Source: PALSA-610 sp038239145 (GTDB lineage: Bacteria; Actinomycetota; Acidimicrobiia; IMCC26256; PALSA-610). Taken from it: a stretch of 64,000 nucleotides of DNA. Positions 8,170 to 17,471 of this stretch are shown here, piece by piece. Both the position numbers and the translations under genes were made by a program. Position 1 is the first letter of the stretch. Each line of letters begins with the position of its first letter. The notes beneath the pieces were generated by a model. It had not been told where the DNA came from. It ran no database searches and saw nothing but the letters and a program-made list of their open reading frames with translations. The DNA is taken from contig JBBSFB010000004.1 in assembly GCA_038239145.1 (NCBI GenBank), positions 1 to 64,000 on the forward strand, given 5' to 3'.

Positions 8170-9808
8170 TCCGGCCGGCCTCGACCTCGATCCGGCGGGT
8201 CACCGAGATCGCGTCGAGCAGCTGGCGGTCGTGAGTGACCAGCAGCAAGGTGCCGTCGTAGTTCTCGAGTGCCGACTCCAACTGCTCGATTGCGGGCAGG
8301 TCGAGGTGGTTCGTCGGCTCGTCGAGCACGAGGCAGTTGACGCCCTTGGCGCCGAGCAGCGCGAGCGACGCCCGCGTCCGTTCCCCGGGCGACAGCGAAT
8401 CGGCAGCCCGCCCCACGTGCTCGGCCCCGAGGCCGAACTTGGCGAGTACCGACCGGGCCTCGTTGCGCACCAGCCCGCTCGCAACCTCGAACCGTGCCAG
8501 CAGCGGAGCCGGCCCGGAGAACGCGGCGCGGGCCTGGTCGAGCTCGCCGACGATCACGCCCGGCCCGAACCAGCGCTCGCCCGAGTCGATCGGCCGGCGC
8601 CCAATCAGCGCGTCGAGCAGTGTCGTCTTGCCGCTGCCGTTCGCGCCGACGATCGCGATACGTTCGCCGTACTCCACCTGCACGTCGATCGGCCCGAGGG
8701 TGAAGTCGCCCCGCCGCACCACCGCGCCCGTCATGCGTGCCACCACAGCTCCGCTGCGCGGCGCAGCCGCGATCTCCATGCGCAGGTCCCAGCCCTCCCA
8801 CGGCTTCTCGACCGCGTTCGCTTCGAGTCGAGCCAGCGCCCGATCGGTGATCTTGGCCTTGGCTGCGACGTGCTCGCTGCTGTTGCGCTTGAACTCGCGG
8901 ATGTACTTGTCCGTCTCGCCCGACTTCTTGACCTTGGCCTTGCCCTGCACGGACCACTGCCGTTGGCGCTGGGCGCGATCGACGAGCCCGCTGCGCTGCG
9001 ACTGGTAGTCGGCGTAGTCCTCCTCCGCGTGGCGGCGAGCCGTTGCGTGCTCGTCGAGATACGACTTCCATCCGCCCGCGTACTCCGTCGCCGAGTGCGA
9101 GTGCTCGTCGAGCTCGAGCACCGACGTGATCGTGCGATCGAGAAACGCCCGGTCGTGCGACACGATTACCGCGCCACCCGTGAGCTCGTCTCGTAAGAAC
9201 CGTTCGAGTCGTTCGAGCCCGGCGAAGTCGAGATCGTTCGTGGGCTCGTCGAGCAGGAACACGTCGAAGCGCGCGAGCACGATCGCGGCGAGATTCGCCC
9301 GGGCCGCCTGCCCGCCTGACAGCGCGGGCATCTCGAGGTCGAGGATGCGCGCTGCCAGACCGAGGTCGTCGCACACCGCCCCCACGCGGGCGTCGAAGTC
9401 GGCCGCACCGAGCCCGAGGTACCGCTCGAGCGCGTCGGCGTATGCGTCTTCGGCGCCCGGCGCCCTTTCTGCCAGCGCCGCCGACGCCGCGTCGAGTGCC
9501 GCTTCCGCGTCGGCCACGCCCGTCCGCCGCGCGAGGTAGGCCCGCACGGCCTCGCCCGGGCGCCGCTCCGGCTCCTGAGGCAGGTACCCGACCGTCGCCC
9601 CGGGCGGGCTCAGCGTCACCGTCCCGGAGTCGGGCGTGTCGATTCTCGCCAAGAGCTTCAACAGCGTCGACTTGCCCGTCCCGTTCGGGGCGACGACGCC
9701 GACGCGATGCAGCGGGCCGATCGTGCACGAGACCCCGTCGAGCACGACCCGGGGGCCGTACGACTTGGTGAGATCACGGGCAGCGAGGGATGCGAAGGAG
9801 GAAGGCAC
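8144..9808 (-). CDS. ABC-F family ATPase
   Basis: A 554-residue soluble protein with two ABC ATPase domains and no membrane segments. Domain 1 has Walker A APNGTGKST (about residue 40), signature LSGGQAARANLA, Walker B VFLLDEPTNDLDF and switch SHDRAFLD. A charged linker follows. Domain 2 has GANGSGKTT, LSPGERTRASLALLG, CLVLDEPTNHLDLP and THDRQLLD. ABC-F proteins act on ribosomes as translation factors or in antibiotic resistance. The frame is open 600 bp further upstream as a shadow; GTG 9808 is chosen because homology begins just after it (SLAARDLTKSYG). It is divergent from the pentapeptide-repeat gene. Confidence 0.85.
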   Translation of the reverse strand: MPSSFASLAARDLTKSYGPRVVLDGVSCTIGPLHRVGVVAPNGTGKSTLLKLLARIDTPDSGTVTLSPPGATVGYLPQEPERRPGEAVRAYLARRTGVADAEAALDAASAALAERAPGAEDAYADALERYLGLGAADFDARVGAVCDDLGLAARILDLEMPALSGGQAARANLAAIVLARFDVFLLDEPTNDLDFAGLERLERFLRDELTGGAVIVSHDRAFLDRTITSVLELDEHSHSATEYAGGWKSYLDEHATARRHAEEDYADYQSQRSGLVDRAQRQRQWSVQGKAKVKKSGETDKYIREFKRNSSEHVAAKAKITDRALARLEANAVEKPWEGWDLRMEIAAAPRSGAVVARMTGAVVRRGDFTLGPIDVQVEYGERIAIVGANGSGKTTLLDALIGRRPIDSGERWFGPGVIVGELDQARAAFSGPAPLLARFEVASGLVRNEARSVLAKFGLGAEHVGRAADSLSPGERTRASLALLGAKGVNCLVLDEPTNHLDLPAIEQLESALENYDGTLLLVTHDRQLLDAISVTRRIEVEAGRITADSPVG

Positions 9809-9829
9809 GGCGACACCTGCGTTCGAGCG

Positions 9830-10474
9830 GTGGACACGAGGCTCGGAAGGCTGGCCGTTACGACATCGCCACCCACGATAGCGCCGCGCGCGACCATCGC
9901 CTTCGTGTTTTCTCCCGACCGTCAACAGGTTGCGGCCCTCGAGGTCGACGACGACGGCGACGCGATCGGCCTGCAGGTCGTCGACGCCCGCCAGGCCGGC
10001 GCCGCGTTCCCGCGCAGCCGTCTCGTCGACGTCGAGCTGGTCCGCTGCGACCTGTCGGGCTGTGACTTCTCCGAGTCGGTCTGGCAACGGGTCCGCCTCG
10101 TCGACTGCCGGGCATCCGGTATCGACCTCGCCCAGGCGAACCTGCTCGACGTCACCTTCGACCGGTGCCGTATCGACGAGGCGAACCTCCGCCTGTCCCG
10201 GCTCCGCCGGGTCGGATTCGCGAACTCGCAGATGGGCGGGGCCGAGCTCATCGGAGCCGATCTCGACGAGGTCTCGTTCGCGGGTGCGGATCTGTCCGGG
10301 GTCGACTTCTCGAGCGCCAGGTGCGCCCGCGTCGATCTGCGGGGGGCCCGGCTGGACGGTCTGCGGGGTGTCGCCGCGCTCGCCGGCGCCACGATCGGCT
10401 TCGAGCAACTCTTCGGTCTGGCGCCCGCGCTCGCGATCGCGCTCGGCCTCGCCATCGCCGAAGACGGCGAGTAG
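9830..10474 (+). CDS. Pentapeptide-repeat protein
   Basis: About 214 residues. From residue 60 on, the A(D/N)LxX pattern repeats: LSGCDFSESVW, ASGIDLAQANLLDVTFDRC, IDEANLRLSRLRRVGF, MGGAELIGADLDEVSFAGADLSGVDF and VDLRGARLDGL. These fold as a right-handed square helix; some family members mimic DNA and protect gyrase, but most have no known role. The C-terminus ends with a hydrophobic segment APALAIALGLAIA. Start is uncertain: GTG 9830 is 21 bp from the divergent ABC-F start, while GTG 9905 gives 189 residues and a more usual gap. Confidence 0.7.
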   Translation: MDTRLGRLAVTTSPPTIAPRATIAFVFSPDRQQVAALEVDDDGDAIGLQVVDARQAGAAFPRSRLVDVELVRCDLSGCDFSESVWQRVRLVDCRASGIDLAQANLLDVTFDRCRIDEANLRLSRLRRVGFANSQMGGAELIGADLDEVSFAGADLSGVDFSSARCARVDLRGARLDGLRGVAALAGATIGFEQLFGLAPALAIALGLAIAEDGE

Positions 10475-10504
10475 CGCCCCACCACCAGACCCGACAGAAT
10501 TCCG

Positions 10505-10535
10505 TTGGGGAAACGAGGGGACCCACCGCTACAAT
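10505..10535 (+). promoter_or_regulatory. Promoter of gltBD (TTGGGG...TACAAT)
   Basis: TACAAT at 10530-10535 is close to the -10 consensus, and TTGGGG at 10505-10510 can serve as a -35, spacing 19 bp. The predicted transcript would start near 10542, giving a short leader to ATG 10558. Confidence 0.45.
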
Positions 10536-10557
10536 CACTTCGCTCCGCCACGGGCCA

Positions 10558-13500
10558 ATGTCGTCCCGCGGCGGCCAGATCCCAACGGAGCTGACCGCCC
10601 GAGACGAGGACGACACGCCAGTGGTTGAACGCGAGTTACCTCCGCTCTACGACCCCAGATTCGAGCACGACGCGTGCGGTGTCGGGTTCGTCGTCGACAT
10701 GTTGGGGCGCAAGAGTCACGCCATCGTCGACCAGGCGCTGACCGCGGTCTGCTGCCTGAACCACCGCGGCGCTGCGGGTGCGGAGCCCGACACCGGCGAT
10801 GGCGCCGGCATCCTGGTCCAGATTCCCGACAGCTTCTACCGTGCGACCGTCGAGTTCGAGCTGCCCGCTGCGGGCGCCTACGCCACCGGCATCGCCTTCG
10901 TTCCCGTCGACCGCGCCGACGCCACGACCGAAGCGGCCGAGAAGATCTTCGCCGACGAAGGGTTCGCGGTCCTCGGTTGGAGGGCGATCCCCGTCGAGCG
11001 CGGTTGCCCGGGCGCGTCCGCGCGCGAACAGATGCCTGCGTTCACCCAGGTCTTCATCGCCAAGAACGGCCTCGAGGGCGATGAGCTCGAACGGCACGTG
11101 TACCTCGCGCGCAAGCGCATCGAGCACGAGACGGAGGCGTACTTCGCGTCGCTCAGCGGTCGCGTCGTCGTCTACAAGGGCATGCTCACACCGAGTCAGC
11201 TCGGCGAGTTCTTCCCCGATCTGCGCGACGAACGTTTCGAGAGCGCGCTCGGGCTCGTGCACTCGCGCTTCAGCACCAATACGTTCCCGAGCTGGCCGCT
11301 GGCGCACCCCTACCGGATGCTCGCGCACAACGGCGAGATCAACACCGTGCAGGGCAACGAGAACTGGATGCGCGCCCGCGAAGGGGCGATGGCGAGCGCA
11401 CTGCTCCCGGGCGACCTCGATCGCGCGTTCCCGATCTGCACGCCGGGTGCGTCGGACACGGCCCGCTTCGACGAAGCGCTCGAGTTGCTCAACCTCGCCG
11501 GGCGCCCGTTGCACCACGCCATCCTCATGATGATCCCGGAGGCGTGGGAGAACCACGAGAGCATGGATCCGGCCCGTAAGGCCTTCTACCAGTACCACTC
11601 CGCGCTGATGGAGCCGTGGGACGGTCCCGCTTCGATCGCGTTCAGTGACGGCACCGTTATCGGCGCGGTGCTCGACCGCAACGGGCTGCGCCCGTCGCGC
11701 TACTGGGTCACCGACGACGACCGCGTGATCATGGCGAGCGAAGTCGGAGTGCTGGAGGTCGACCCCGCCAAGATCGTGGCGAAGGGTCGGTTGGAGCCGG
11801 GGAAGATCTTCCTGGTCGATACCACCCAGGGCCGGATCATCCCCGACGAGGAGATCAAGGCTGACCTCGCCGCCGAAAAGCCGTACCAGGAATGGCTCGA
11901 CGCCGGTCTCGTGCACCTCGACGAGTTGCCCCCGCAGTTCCCGCTCGTCCCCCAACACAGCTCCGCGGTGCAGCAGCAGCGCATGTTCGGGTACACCGAG
12001 GAAGACCTAAGGCTGATCATCGCACCGATGGCGCGCAACGCGGTCGAGTCGCTCGGCTCGATGGGCACCGATACGCCCGCGGCCGTGCTCTCCGATCGCC
12101 CGCGCATGCTGTACGACTACTTCAAGCAGCTCTTCGCGCAGGTCACCAACCCGCCGCTCGACGCCAACTTCGAGCTCCTCGTCACGTCTTTGAACTCGGC
12201 CGTCGGCCCCGAAGGGAACCTGCTCGATCCCACCGCCGATTCGTGCCGGCAGATCGTCTGCCCGAACCCGATCCTCACGAACGAAGAGCTCGCCAAGCTG
12301 CGCTACATCGACGACACCGATTCCGCGGTGCCCGGCTTCACGCCGTTCTCGGTGTACTGCCACTACCCGGTAGCCGATGGTGGCGACGGCATGCGTATGG
12401 CGATCGACAACGTGCGCACGCAGGTGAGCGAGGCGATCGCGAACGGCGCGAACCTCGTGATCCTCTCCGACCGGTACGCCGACGCCGAGAATGCACCCAT
12501 TCCCGCGCTGCTCATCACCGCGGCAGTGCACCATCACCTGGTGCGCCAGAAGACGCGGACGCGCGTCGGTCTCCTGGTGGAGACGGGTGAGGCCCGTGAG
12601 GTGCACCACTTCGCGTTGTTGTTGGGCTTCGGTGCGGGTGGGATCAATCCCTACCTCGCGTTCGACACGATCCGCGACCTGTGCCGCGAAGGCGTGATCG
12701 CCGACATGACCGAGCGCAAGGCCGTCCAGAACTACGTCAAGGCTGCGGGTAAGGGCATCCTCAAGGTGATGTCGAAGATGGGCATCTCCACCGTCGCGTC
12801 GTACACGGGTGCGCAGATCTTCGAAGCCGTCGGTCTGCGCAAGGGTCTGGTCGACGAGTACTTCACCGGCACCGCATCGCGCATCGAGGGCATCGATCTC
12901 GATGTGATCGCCCAGGAGGTCGGGCGCCGCCACCAGGTCGCGTACCCCGATCGTCCCACGGAGTTGGCGCACCGCGAGCTGATGGTCGGCGGCGAGTACC
13001 AGTGGCGGCGCGAAGGCGAGTACCACCTCTTCAACCCGGAAACGGTCTTCAAGCTCCAACACTCGACCCGCTCCGGTCGCTACGACGTGTTCAAGCAGTA
13101 CACGAAGCTCGTCGATGAGCAGTCGCGACGGATCGCGACGCTGCGCGGGCTCTTCGAGTTCCGTGGCGGAGCGCGGCCCCCGGTGCCGATCGACGAGGTC
13201 GAGCCGGTCGACGCGATCGTGAAGCGGTTCTCCAGCGGTGCGATGAGCTACGGCTCGATCTCGAAGGAAGCGCACGAGAACATCGCCATCGCGATGAACC
13301 GTCTCGGAGCGCGCTCGAACACGGGGGAGGGCGGCGAGGATCCCGACCGGTTCGTGCGCGACGCGAATGGCGACTCCCGTCGTAGCGCGATCAAACAGGT
13401 CGCATCGGGCCGGTTCGGAGTGACGAGCGAGTACCTCGTGAACGCCGACGACCTGCAGATCAAGATGGCGCAGGGCGCGAAGCCGGGAGAGGGCGGTGAG

Positions 13501-15150
13501 CTGCCCGGGCACAAGGTGTACCCGTGGATCGCGGCTACCCGGCACTCCACGCCGGGAGTCGGCCTGATCTCGCCGCCGCCGCACCACGACATCTACTCGA
13601 TCGAGGATCTCAAGCAGCTCATCCACGACCTGAAAAACGCGAACGATCGGGCCCGCGTGCACGTGAAGCTGGTCGCCGAGGTCGGGGTCGGCACCGTCGC
13701 CGCGGGCGTGTCCAAAGCCCACGCGGATGTGGTGCTGATCTCGGGTCACGACGGCGGAACCGGCGCGGCCCGGCTCACGTCGATCAAACACGCGGGCGCG
13801 CCGTGGGAACTCGGGCTCGCGGAGACTCAGCAGACGTTGTTGTTGAACGGTCTGCGCGATCGCATTGTCGTGCAGGTCGACGGCCAGTTGAAGACGGGAC
13901 GCGACGTCGTGATCGCGGCGCTGCTCGGCGCGGAGGAGTTCGGCTTCGCGACCGCGCCGCTCGTCGTGAGCGGCTGCATCATGATGCGCGTCTGCCACCT
14001 CGACACGTGCCCGGTCGGGGTCGCGACCCAGAACCCGGAATTGCGCAAGAAGTTCAACGGCAAGCCGGAGTTCGTCGTCAACTTCTTCGAGTTCATCGCC
14101 GAGGAGGTGCGCGAGCACCTCGCGGCGTTGGGTTTCCGCTCGATCGAAGAAGCGATCGGGCACGTCGAGATCCTCGATGTGCACCGGGCGGTCGAGCACT
14201 GGAAGGCGCAGGGTCTCGACCTCTCGCCGATACTGGCCAACCCCGTGAACAAATACGAACAGACGATGTTCTGCTCCAAGGGCCAGGACCACGGTCTCGA
14301 CAAGGCGCTCGACCGGCAGTTGATCGCCGACGCGCGCACGGTGCTCGACACCGGTGAAGGTCAGTTCCGCCGTTCGTACGAGATCCATAACACGAACCGA
14401 ACCGTCGGCACCATGCTCGGCTCCGAGCTGACCCGCCGCTGGGGCGGTCCCGGTCTGCCGGACGGCACGATCGACCTCACGTTCCAGGGTTCGGCCGGAC
14501 AGAGCTTCGGCGCTTTCGTGCCGCGCGGGATCATGCTGCGGCTCGAGGGCGACACGAACGACTACTTCGGCAAGGGGCTTTCGGGCGGGACCTTGGTGTT
14601 GCGCCCGGCCCGCACGGCGAAGTTCGTCGCCGAAGAGAACGTCATCGCCGGCAACGTGATTCTTTACGGCGCGACCGACGGCAACGTGTTCATCCGCGGC
14701 CTCGTCGGCGAACGGTTCTGTGTGCGGAACTCGGGCGCGACCGCCGTGGTCGAGGGCGTCGGCGATCACGGCTGCGAGTACATGACGGGGGGCCGGGCGG
14801 TGATCCTCGGTTCGACCGGGCGCAACTTCGCAGCCGGCATGAGCGGCGGGTTCGCGTTCGTGCTCGACCCCGACCGCTCACTGTTCCTGCGGGTCAACCG
14901 CGACATGGTCGACCTCGACGCGCTCGACTACGAAGAGGACGCAGCCTGGTTGCGGGGCGTCGTCACGATGCACCTCGAGATGACCGGCTCACCGGTTGCG
15001 GAGCGGCTGTTGTCGAACTGGTGGCAGAGCGTGCGCCTGTTCACGAAGGTCTTCCCGAAGGACTACAAGCGAGTGCTCGAAGCACAGCGCGACGCCGTGG
15101 AACGTGGCCTCGACGTCGACGAGGCAGTCATGGCGGCCGCACGTGCGTGA
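10558..15150 (+). CDS. gltB: Glutamate synthase (GOGAT) large subunit
   Basis: A protein of about 1530 residues that makes two glutamates from glutamine and 2-oxoglutarate. The N-terminal glutaminase has the nucleophile Cys in HDACGVGFVVD and LNHRGAAGAEPDTGDGAG. The central domain and the FMN-binding barrel follow, with MSYGSISKEAHENIA, GARSNTGEGGEDP and the 3Fe-4S cysteines in VSGCIMMRVCHLDTCPVGVATQ. The C-terminal beta-helix has repeats such as GLSGGTLVL and GATDGNVFIRG. ATG 10558 places about 34 residues before the catalytic Cys, which must be removed to activate the enzyme; GTG 10621 is a plausible alternative giving 1509 residues. gltD follows after 104 bp in the same direction. Confidence 0.93.
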   Translation: MSSRGGQIPTELTARDEDDTPVVERELPPLYDPRFEHDACGVGFVVDMLGRKSHAIVDQALTAVCCLNHRGAAGAEPDTGDGAGILVQIPDSFYRATVEFELPAAGAYATGIAFVPVDRADATTEAAEKIFADEGFAVLGWRAIPVERGCPGASAREQMPAFTQVFIAKNGLEGDELERHVYLARKRIEHETEAYFASLSGRVVVYKGMLTPSQLGEFFPDLRDERFESALGLVHSRFSTNTFPSWPLAHPYRMLAHNGEINTVQGNENWMRAREGAMASALLPGDLDRAFPICTPGASDTARFDEALELLNLAGRPLHHAILMMIPEAWENHESMDPARKAFYQYHSALMEPWDGPASIAFSDGTVIGAVLDRNGLRPSRYWVTDDDRVIMASEVGVLEVDPAKIVAKGRLEPGKIFLVDTTQGRIIPDEEIKADLAAEKPYQEWLDAGLVHLDELPPQFPLVPQHSSAVQQQRMFGYTEEDLRLIIAPMARNAVESLGSMGTDTPAAVLSDRPRMLYDYFKQLFAQVTNPPLDANFELLVTSLNSAVGPEGNLLDPTADSCRQIVCPNPILTNEELAKLRYIDDTDSAVPGFTPFSVYCHYPVADGGDGMRMAIDNVRTQVSEAIANGANLVILSDRYADAENAPIPALLITAAVHHHLVRQKTRTRVGLLVETGEAREVHHFALLLGFGAGGINPYLAFDTIRDLCREGVIADMTERKAVQNYVKAAGKGILKVMSKMGISTVASYTGAQIFEAVGLRKGLVDEYFTGTASRIEGIDLDVIAQEVGRRHQVAYPDRPTELAHRELMVGGEYQWRREGEYHLFNPETVFKLQHSTRSGRYDVFKQYTKLVDEQSRRIATLRGLFEFRGGARPPVPIDEVEPVDAIVKRFSSGAMSYGSISKEAHENIAIAMNRLGARSNTGEGGEDPDRFVRDANGDSRRSAIKQVASGRFGVTSEYLVNADDLQIKMAQGAKPGEGGELPGHKVYPWIAATRHSTPGVGLISPPPHHDIYSIEDLKQLIHDLKNANDRARVHVKLVAEVGVGTVAAGVSKAHADVVLISGHDGGTGAARLTSIKHAGAPWELGLAETQQTLLLNGLRDRIVVQVDGQLKTGRDVVIAALLGAEEFGFATAPLVVSGCIMMRVCHLDTCPVGVATQNPELRKKFNGKPEFVVNFFEFIAEEVREHLAALGFRSIEEAIGHVEILDVHRAVEHWKAQGLDLSPILANPVNKYEQTMFCSKGQDHGLDKALDRQLIADARTVLDTGEGQFRRSYEIHNTNRTVGTMLGSELTRRWGGPGLPDGTIDLTFQGSAGQSFGAFVPRGIMLRLEGDTNDYFGKGLSGGTLVLRPARTAKFVAEENVIAGNVILYGATDGNVFIRGLVGERFCVRNSGATAVVEGVGDHGCEYMTGGRAVILGSTGRNFAAGMSGGFAFVLDPDRSLFLRVNRDMVDLDALDYEEDAAWLRGVVTMHLEMTGSPVAERLLSNWWQSVRLFTKVFPKDYKRVLEAQRDAVERGLDVDEAVMAAARA

Positions 15151-15254
15151 CGCCCGTCCGGTGATGCGGGCGGCGCAGTCGGCTCGCCGGAGTCCTGAAC
15201 GAGCCGGCGCGCCGGGCTGGACATGCCGGCACCGAGCGAAGGCGACAGAGAATC

Positions 15255-16715
15255 ATGGGTGAGACCACCGGGTTCATGAAGTACGACCGGGAGTTGCCGA
15301 AGCGGCGCCCGATCCCCGTACGCGTGCTGGATTGGCAGGAGGTCTACGAAGACTTCCCGGCCGACAAGGCCCGCACGCAGGGTGCGCGGTGCATGGACTG
15401 TGGCATCCCGTTCTGTCACACCGGTTGCCCGCTCGGAAACATCATCCCCGAGTGGAACGACCTCGTGTTCCGCGATCGCTGGCAGGCCGCTTCCGACCGG
15501 TTGCACGCGACCAACAACTTCCCCGAGTTCACGGGTCGGTTGTGCCCGGCTCCGTGCGAAGCCGCGTGCGTGCTCGGCATCAACGAGCTGCCGGTCGCGA
15601 TCAAGCAGATCGAGGTCGAGATCGCGGACCGCGCGTGGGACGAGGGCTTTGTGCAGCCCATCCTCGTCGACAAGAAGACGGGCAAGCGGGTCGCGGTCGT
15701 CGGCAGCGGGCCGGCCGGTCTCGCGGTAGCGCAGCAATTGACCCGGGCCGGCCACGATGTGACCGTGTTCGAGCGCGCCGATCGCATCGGTGGGCTGATG
15801 CGCTACGGGATCCCCGAGTTCAAGATGGAGAAGCGTCACCTCGACCGGCGCGTCGCGCAGATGGAAGCCGAAGGCACGCGGTTCCAGACGAACGCCAACG
15901 TCGGCGAGAACGTGCCGGCCGGCGACCTGCAGCAGTTCGACGCGGTCGCCCTCGCCGGCGGCGCGACCGCGTGGCGCGATCTCCCCGTGCCGGGACGCGA
16001 GTTCGTCGGCGTCTACCAGGCGATGGAGTACCTCCCCTGGGGCAACCGGGTGCAGCAGGGCGACATCGAAGCGGCGCCCATCTCGGCCGCGGGCAAGCAG
16101 GTCGTCATCATCGGTGGTGGCGACACCGGCGCCGACTGCCTCGGCACGGCCATCCGTCAGGGCGCAACCAAGGTGCACCAGTTCGAGATCCTGCCCCGGC
16201 CGCCCGAGGCCCGCGTCGACTCGATGCCGTGGCCGACCTACCCGATGATCTACCGGGTGTCGTCCGCGCACGAAGAGGGCGGCGAGCGCGTGTTCGCGGT
16301 GAACACCGAGTGCTTCCTCGGCGACGACGACGGCAACCTGCGGGCGCTCCGGGCGCACGAGGTCGAACAGAAGACGATCGACGGCCGGATGACCTTCGAG
16401 AAGGTCGAGGGCACCGACTTCGAGCTTCCGTGCGAACTCGTCCTGCTCGCGATGGGGTTCGTCGGCCCGCAGCGCCCGGGCCTGCTCGAGCAACTGGGCG
16501 TCGACATCAACGAGCGCGGCAACGTTTCCCGTGACGATCGCTTCCGGACGAACCTCGAGAACGTGTTCGTGTGCGGCGACATGGGTCGCGGTCAGAGCCT
16601 GATCGTGTGGGCGATCGCGGAGGGCCGCTCGTGCGCGGCCGCCGTCGACGAGTTCCTGATGGGGGAGACGCTGCTCCCCGCGCCGATCACCCCCGACACC
16701 GTCCAACTCCGCTGA
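15255..16715 (+). CDS. gltD: Glutamate synthase small subunit (NADPH-dependent)
   Basis: A 486-residue flavoprotein that passes electrons from NADPH through FAD and two 4Fe-4S clusters to GltB. Cluster cysteines are in GARCMDCGIPFCHTGCPLGN and GRLCPAPCEAACVLG. The FAD site is VAVVGSGPAGLAVAQQL, the NADPH site VVIIGGGDTGADCLG, and the closing motif NVFVCGDMGRGQSLIVWA. Length is normal. The 104-bp gap to gltB contains no obvious terminator, so the two genes are likely one operon, with an end hairpin at 16749-16791. Confidence 0.93.
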   Translation: MGETTGFMKYDRELPKRRPIPVRVLDWQEVYEDFPADKARTQGARCMDCGIPFCHTGCPLGNIIPEWNDLVFRDRWQAASDRLHATNNFPEFTGRLCPAPCEAACVLGINELPVAIKQIEVEIADRAWDEGFVQPILVDKKTGKRVAVVGSGPAGLAVAQQLTRAGHDVTVFERADRIGGLMRYGIPEFKMEKRHLDRRVAQMEAEGTRFQTNANVGENVPAGDLQQFDAVALAGGATAWRDLPVPGREFVGVYQAMEYLPWGNRVQQGDIEAAPISAAGKQVVIIGGGDTGADCLGTAIRQGATKVHQFEILPRPPEARVDSMPWPTYPMIYRVSSAHEEGGERVFAVNTECFLGDDDGNLRALRAHEVEQKTIDGRMTFEKVEGTDFELPCELVLLAMGFVGPQRPGLLEQLGVDINERGNVSRDDRFRTNLENVFVCGDMGRGQSLIVWAIAEGRSCAAAVDEFLMGETLLPAPITPDTVQLR

Positions 16716-16748
16716 CCCCGAAAACGCGAAAGGGAGGGGCGCACCCGT

Positions 16749-16791
16749 CTCGGGCCGTCCGCCCCGGGGGGAGCGCGGCGGACGACCCGAG
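16749..16791 (+). terminator. Hairpin terminator after gltBD
   Basis: A 15-bp inverted repeat with one mismatch: CTCGGGCCGTCCGCC (16749-16763) and GGCGGACGACCCGAG (16777-16791), 13-nt loop. It lies 34 bp after the gltD stop and before the convergent hypothetical gene. No T-run. Confidence 0.6.
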
Positions 16792-16892
16792 CAGTGCTCC
16801 TTCATCTTGGGGGCCGCGCGTTTCGGGGACTCGGCGTCTGTGCGACGGGACGATGAACCCGAGATTGCTATTTGTTGCGATCGAGGGTCTCG

Positions 16893-17300
16893 TCAGTCAC
16901 GAAACGTGAGACCGGCGCGCGTTGCGTGCCACAACAGCTCTTCGGCGAGCTCGTCGACCGTTGCCTGGCCGAGATCTGACATCGACACCGCGTCGTCGCC
17001 CGACGGCGAGGTCGCCGAGGCCGTCGGCTCGAGCGTGAGCCGGACCTCGTCGGGCGCGACGGCAACCAGGCGCACCGTCGCAGTCGTCATGCCCATGCCC
17101 GCGTAGTTCCAGAGGCGGGCCCGGCTGGTCCACTCCGGGCCGTCGGATGCGAACGCCACTTCCACTTCGGCTGCACCCTTGTCGCCGAGAGTCCACCGCA
17201 GGGCCGAGGCGCGGGAGTCGCGACGAAGCCGCAGCAGCACGTCACCCAGGAGCGCGGCGTCGATCGGCAGTGCTCGCTCGACGCTCCCACAGGGATGCAT
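16893..17300 (-). CDS. Hypothetical protein, 135 aa
   Basis: A soluble protein with no recognised family. It starts MHPCGSVERALPIDAALLGD and alternates strands and helices, with RLWNYAGMGMTTATVRLVAV in the middle and a C-terminal helix QATVDELAEELLWHATRAGL. The frame is open upstream to 17429, but ATG 17300 is preceded by GGGGGAGGGAACGGG, a good ribosome site 8-10 nt away, which decides the start. The overall pattern of six or more strands and a long C-terminal helix could be a START/SRPBCC-like fold, but this is only an impression. Confidence 0.6.
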   Translation of the reverse strand: MHPCGSVERALPIDAALLGDVLLRLRRDSRASALRWTLGDKGAAEVEVAFASDGPEWTSRARLWNYAGMGMTTATVRLVAVAPDEVRLTLEPTASATSPSGDDAVSMSDLGQATVDELAEELLWHATRAGLTFRD

Positions 17301-17459
17301 CCCGTTCCCTCCCCCGGACCCTCTTTGTCGAGTCCATTCCCTCGACCAGAAGCATCGGCGTGCAGGCCGCCGGACTGAACCCCCGGGTGAATGGGCCCGG
17401 GAGGAGTTGTGGGGATGTTGATTCGACATGCGGGAGAAGACCTACCCGATGGCGTCCCG

Positions 17460-17465
17460 TACGAT
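17460..17465 (+). promoter_or_regulatory. -10 box (TACGAT) of acyl-CoA dehydrogenase gene
   Basis: TACGAT is followed by 6 nt and the ATG at 17472. Confidence 0.48.
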
Positions 17466-17471
17466 CCGTGA

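Noticed and set aside
12007..14769. A 920-codon minus-strand frame within gltB
   Set aside because: Fully antisense to conserved gltB sequence; translation is rich in RHDVE with no family signature.
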